The notes below the pieces were generated by a model that saw only the letters and a list, made by a program, of their open reading frames with translations, did no database searches and was not told where the DNA came from. DNA of 64,000 nucleotides. Origin: an uncultured Clostridia bacterium. GTDB lineage: Bacteria > Bacillota > Clostridia > Christensenellales > Borkfalkiaceae. The stretch's first letter is position 1, and each line of letters starts with the position of its first letter. The stretch spans positions 10,244 to 74,243 of the forward strand of contig CAKQME010000012.1 in the NCBI GenBank assembly GCA_934254815.1. Direction: 5' to 3'. Positions 60,401 to 64,000 of the stretch are shown here, one piece after another. The position numbers were made by a program, and so were the translations under genes.

Positions 60401-63400
60401 TTATTTCTTTTTGGTAAACAATGCTTTGATTTTTGCTCCGAGAGTTTTGAAGAAGTTTCCGATTGCCGTAAAGCCTTTCTTCAAAGCAACACCCAAGTCT
60501 GCAAAAGTCTTTTTCTTCACGGCAAACCAGAAGATTGCAAATCCGCCGATTCCTGCAAGCAGCACCGAGCCGATTACGATACCCGCAATCTGTCCGCCCG
60601 AAAGTTCGTCCTTTTTGGCAGGCGGGGTGATTTCGCCACCGCCAGAAGACTTATCTTCATATACAGCCGTAAGGGTTTTTTCTCCCTCAACCTTGAAGGT
60701 ATATTCCTTTTGGGTGCTGACGATTTCTCCGCTTTCGTCTTTCCAGCCTTTGAATACTTTGCCTTCTGCCGGCTCGTCTGCGGTAATAGTTACGCTGTCG
60801 CCTTCTTTATACGTTCCTGCGCCTGTTCCGCCATCAACTTTGATTTCAACCGACGGAGCATCGTCAATATTTCTAAAATGCGCTTTGATTTCAATCTCTC
60901 TTGCAGGCATTACAAAGGTTGTCGGAGAACTTGTCGCACTTGCAAACTCGATCGTTACTCCCGCCGTTTCGCAAGTCCATTTGTCAAAGACTTTTCCTGC
61001 CGGAGCAGGGTTTGCGGTTATGGTCACGGTTTCACCGGCTTTTGCAACTTCTTTGTCTTTCGTGCCGTCCACAATAACTATACTGTACTTTGTAACTCTC
61101 AAGTAGGTTGCCTTAAAGGTCACGTCGCCGGCAGGCATTTGGAACTTGATTTCCGTTTTGGTCAAGTCCATACCCGTGGTGTCAAGCCCCGTAACTTCCC
61201 ACTTGTCAAAATACTCATCGTCACCGGGAGCATTTGCCATTACGGTGACTTCCGTCTGATAGGTTGCCGTAGGCGTACTCGACGTACCGTTTGTTACCGT
61301 TATGTTGTAAATAATATCTTCAAGCTTTGCCGTAAGCGTAACGTCGTTGTCGGGCATAGTGAAGGTAATTTCTTCCTTTTCAAGCTCGGCGGCAGGAAGG
61401 GATATTCCGGTACACAACCACTTGACAAACTCTTTGCCCGTAGGAATGGTAACTTTTATCGTAACGGTTTCGCCGCTCTTATATTTTTTGACTTTTTCGC
61501 CCGCACCGTCCGTAACGGTAACGGTGTTATCCATAACTTTTACGGTTGCGTAATGGCTCGGCTCTGCCGTTGTGGTTGCCTTGTAGCGAACGTAATAAAT
61601 TCCTTCGGCAAGTCCCGCCGTTTCGCCGTTCTTACAATCGTGTGCAGTTGCAAAAGTCGTATCGGTGGAATATTCCATATCGGTGGTTGTTCCCGTAATT
61701 TTACCGTCGCTTCCGCCATCGGTAGTCGGGGCAACGCCTTTCAGTCCCTCGGGCGCATTTCTGACGGATTTTACGATGCTGAAATATGCCGTTACGGTAT
61801 TCGTAATGTTATAGTTACCGCCCTCTTTGTTGCTTATCGTTATAGAAGCGGTGTTTTCGCCGACTTCCTTGTTGTTTTTAAGTGTTACGGTATATTCCGA
61901 AGACGATACGATGTCAAACGGCTCTTCTATCTGTACAGAAAAACCCGGCGTAATTTCATGCCCCGTATATTCATACTCGGTTTCGTTCAGTTTTATTATT
62001 ACTGTAACGTCCTTTCTTGCAATCGACCATTCCACTGTTTTATCTTCGGTGGTGTCGTCCGACCACTTAAAGCCGTATTGCAGATGAAGCCTTGCCCGAT
62101 ACGTACCCGCCGATTGTCCCCATCCGTTTTCGACCGTGTACGCTTCGGTTGCAGGTACGCCTTCTTGCCTTTCGCCGTTGTAAACAAGCCCCGATACGGG
62201 CGTCGGAACGTCAACGAATGTGCTTGAAATAATTTCATACTTGGCATTGCGGTTGAACTCTGCCGTCATACCGTAATTTGTTGCGGTAAACGCGGTCGCG
62301 GGTATTTCAAGCCATATTATTTTCCCGTATATTTCCGTAGGCGTTCCGCTTACCGTTATCGTCATTTCGTTAGCGCCTGCCGCAACGTCCGCCTTCGCCT
62401 TTGCGACAAGTCCTTTCGGCATATTCTGAAACCACGTTGTGACGTCGGCGTCCTTTGCAATCGCCTTGAACGTATCGCCTGTAAGCGTTATTTTCACGTC
62501 CGTATCAGGCATTGCTTCGCCACGAAGTCCCTTTATCGTAACGTCGTTCATCGTAGCGGAAGCCTTTGACGTATCGCCGTAAACAAAGCGCGTCATATAT
62601 AAATATACTTGTGACGCCTCGTATTCAAACCAAGTCGGATTTGTTTCGGACTGCCCGAGTTTTTTTCCGACTTCCAGATTTGTTCCCTCTCCGAGTTCTG
62701 CCCAAAACTTTGTATGTTTATCGCTTAACGCTCTTAAAGTAATACTTCCGCCTTCGGACAATGCGAAATGCTTTCTGACGTTTTTCCCGATGTTGTCACA
62801 CATAGCGGGATTTGCGCTTTGAACGTATACCGTTGAGTTGCCGTATATCTGCAATTCAAGTGACGTGTAGTCATAACTGCCAACAAAGGCCGAATATACG
62901 TCAACGGTAACCGCGCTGTCCTGTATCAATAATCTGTTCCCGCCTGAATCAATACCAAACGCATATGCATTTTTAAGAGTAGAAAAAATCTTTACGTTGC
63001 TGTTTTTTATATCGATACCGTTTGACGAGCGCATTCCATACTCGAATTCGTTGATTTCAACGTTTGCGTTGTCGTGAAATTTGATTGATTTATCCCTTGC
63101 ATAAATAGCGCATATTTTTTTTCCGTTAACTGCCTCGAGAAGAACCTTTCCCGTGCCGGATATATCAACGTCCTCTGATGACGCGTAAACGGCGTTAACG
63201 ATTATATTCTCCCAGTTCTCTATCGTTCTGTCTATTTTTATCTTTTTTTCGCCCGTGCCGGAAAAAATGATCTTTCCATCATTAGAGTATACCGCAATGT
63301 TAACCGTGGTAATATCGACAGACGCGTTTTCGATAATGCTTAAATCTTGACTTGCGCTGATAGCATCTCCGTACTCGCTGCCACCCTCGTTGATATTGAA

Positions 63401-63916
63401 AGTAATTTTGACGTTGTCTTTTATCGTCAGGCTGCCGGTATCTCCCGAAGTGGTGATTCCATAAGCCATTATCTTTTGTCCTCTTTCTTCGGCTTTGGTT
63501 ATATCGACATTGATTGTCAGCGTTCCGCTTCCCGTTATAGTCAAACCCTTATCGGCTTGAACACCTGTAGCACCCTGAACCCTATTGCCGAGTACATTAG
63601 GAAAATGCGAGTTTTCGTTAACCGTTATGACGTTGTTTCCTTGCAAAACGAGCGTCGCGTCATCGTTCAGCCGGAATTGCCCGCCGTTGTAATTTTTGAG
63701 AATCAGCGTTTTGTCCGACGCGGTGTACGTGTACGTTCCGTCGGTTGAATTCACGTTCGTATCGCCCTTGATTTCAATATACTCAAACGTCTCGCCTGCC
63801 GCATAGACCGTACTCGTCGGGCTTGCAAACGCAATGCCGAGCATAAGCGCAAGGCTCGTTATAAATCCTAAAATCAGCGTAAATATCTTTGATTTATTCG
63901 CCTTTGTGTGTGTCAT
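60401..63916 (-). CDS. Large surface protein with carbohydrate-domain repeats and InlB B-type repeats
   Basis: 1171 residues. A signal peptide (1-40, KIFTLILGFITSLALMLGIAFA) is followed by a repetitive beta-helix-like region (about 45-400, with many DISGTG, TITGSG and IIFSGTG turns). A middle part then has a gum-like Ig module (YNGERQEGVPATEAY; VTVIIKLNETEYEYTGHEITPGF) near 590-720. From about 780 to 1100 come four divergent InlB B-type repeats, each with the pattern GE-x-VTI-x-A-x(n)-F-x-KW and FxMPxxxVTxKA. A single helix (GQIAGIVIGSVLLAGIGGFAIFW) and a long Lys-rich tail end the protein, so it is anchored in the membrane rather than by sortase. AAGGAG precedes the ATG. Probably an adhesin or stalk. 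Confidence 0.8.
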   Translation of the reverse strand: MTHTKANKSKIFTLILGFITSLALMLGIAFASPTSTVYAAGETFEYIEIKGDTNVNSTDGTYTYTASDKTLILKNYNGGQFRLNDDATLVLQGNNVITVNENSHFPNVLGNRVQGATGVQADKGLTITGSGTLTINVDITKAEERGQKIMAYGITTSGDTGSLTIKDNVKITFNINEGGSEYGDAISASQDLSIIENASVDITTVNIAVYSNDGKIIFSGTGEKKIKIDRTIENWENIIVNAVYASSEDVDISGTGKVLLEAVNGKKICAIYARDKSIKFHDNANVEINEFEYGMRSSNGIDIKNSNVKIFSTLKNAYAFGIDSGGNRLLIQDSAVTVDVYSAFVGSYDYTSLELQIYGNSTVYVQSANPAMCDNIGKNVRKHFALSEGGSITLRALSDKHTKFWAELGEGTNLEVGKKLGQSETNPTWFEYEASQVYLYMTRFVYGDTSKASATMNDVTIKGLRGEAMPDTDVKITLTGDTFKAIAKDADVTTWFQNMPKGLVAKAKADVAAGANEMTITVSGTPTEIYGKIIWLEIPATAFTATNYGMTAEFNRNAKYEIISSTFVDVPTPVSGLVYNGERQEGVPATEAYTVENGWGQSAGTYRARLHLQYGFKWSDDTTEDKTVEWSIARKDVTVIIKLNETEYEYTGHEITPGFSVQIEEPFDIVSSSEYTVTLKNNKEVGENTASITISNKEGGNYNITNTVTAYFSIVKSVRNAPEGLKGVAPTTDGGSDGKITGTTTDMEYSTDTTFATAHDCKNGETAGLAEGIYYVRYKATTTAEPSHYATVKVMDNTVTVTDGAGEKVKKYKSGETVTIKVTIPTGKEFVKWLCTGISLPAAELEKEEITFTMPDNDVTLTAKLEDIIYNITVTNGTSSTPTATYQTEVTVMANAPGDDEYFDKWEVTGLDTTGMDLTKTEIKFQMPAGDVTFKATYLRVTKYSIVIVDGTKDKEVAKAGETVTITANPAPAGKVFDKWTCETAGVTIEFASATSSPTTFVMPAREIEIKAHFRNIDDAPSVEIKVDGGTGAGTYKEGDSVTITADEPAEGKVFKGWKDESGEIVSTQKEYTFKVEGEKTLTAVYEDKSSGGGEITPPAKKDELSGGQIAGIVIGSVLLAGIGGFAIFWFAVKKKTFADLGVALKKGFTAIGNFFKTLGAKIKALFTKKK

Positions 63917-64000
63917 AATATTATCTCCTTTTAATTTTTGTGGGGATATGTTGCATAAAACGCGACTTTACGTCGCAAATATGCTGCATTAAGTCGTTTA
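63917..64000 (-). other. Upstream region of the surface protein, cut by the window edge
   Basis: 84 bases: the AAGGAG ribosome site next to the ATG, and a GCGACG-TAAA-GTCGC hairpin further upstream. No clear promoter boxes are visible before the window ends. Confidence 0.4.

Noticed and set aside
60710..62227. 505-residue plus-strand frame opposite the large surface protein
   Set aside because: It is the antisense of a repeat-rich gene with a clear signal peptide, domains and ribosome site on the minus strand; no family features of its own.
1..64000. CRISPR arrays, insertion sequences, rRNA genes
   Set aside because: No short evenly spaced direct repeats, no transposase motifs and no rRNA signatures were seen anywhere in the window.

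Overview
This window looks like a chromosomal piece of an endospore-forming, Gram-positive gut anaerobe of class Clostridia. The evidence is spoIIR, sleB, ypeB and a SPOCS/LysM coat-type protein, a pyruvate formate-lyase with its activase, a TPP riboswitch ahead of a ThiT-type transporter, Lgt and lipoprotein signals, and strong AGGAGG-type ribosome sites. The exact genus cannot be read from sequence alone. Most genes were assigned by recognising family motifs by eye, not by searching.

Layout. 1-13161 (minus strand) is one carbohydrate-use operon: GH28, GH36 and GH31 hydrolases, a large wall-surface protein, a DUF4832-like lipoprotein, two LplB/LplC-type permeases and a solute-binding lipoprotein cut by the window edge. 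A divergent AraC-type regulator (13279) is read from a strong promoter overlapped by a palindrome. 14.4-17.6 kb holds an MBL hydrolase, a small membrane protein, a 233-bp tandem repeat of hairpins against tRNA-Thr(CGT), an Ogt-like protein and a second AraC-type regulator. 17.9-21.2 kb is a spore cluster (spoIIR, sleB, ypeB with a long basic extension). 21.5-31.2 kb is housekeeping metabolism (PfkB kinase, Zn-alcohol dehydrogenase, PHP phosphatase, pflBA, DUF1292, thiT, coat protein).

31349-40847 (minus) is a compact, intact podovirus-like packaging and capsid cassette (terminase, portal, scaffold, coat, gp4/gp10-like tail-hub proteins). Host genes bound it on both sides, and no integrase, replication, lysis or tail-fibre gene is visible. 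41-44.6 kb has two GNATs, a nonsense-mutated pnuC behind an attenuator, lgt and mscL.

44730-58934 (minus) is a surface-polysaccharide operon. It encodes the UDP-L-FucNAc pathway (CapE/F/G-like), WecB, Wzx, Wzy and five glycosyltransferases, and its AT-rich middle suggests transfer. Its upstream region carries the most striking structure in the window: a 194-bp segment bounded by near-identical 34-bp inverted repeats. Inside it is a near-consensus promoter aimed at the operon, as expected for an invertible phase-variation switch. A truncated helicase gene, a frameshifted WYL regulator fused to a surface-protein tail, and a 1171-residue surface protein with InlB-type repeats lie around or beyond it.
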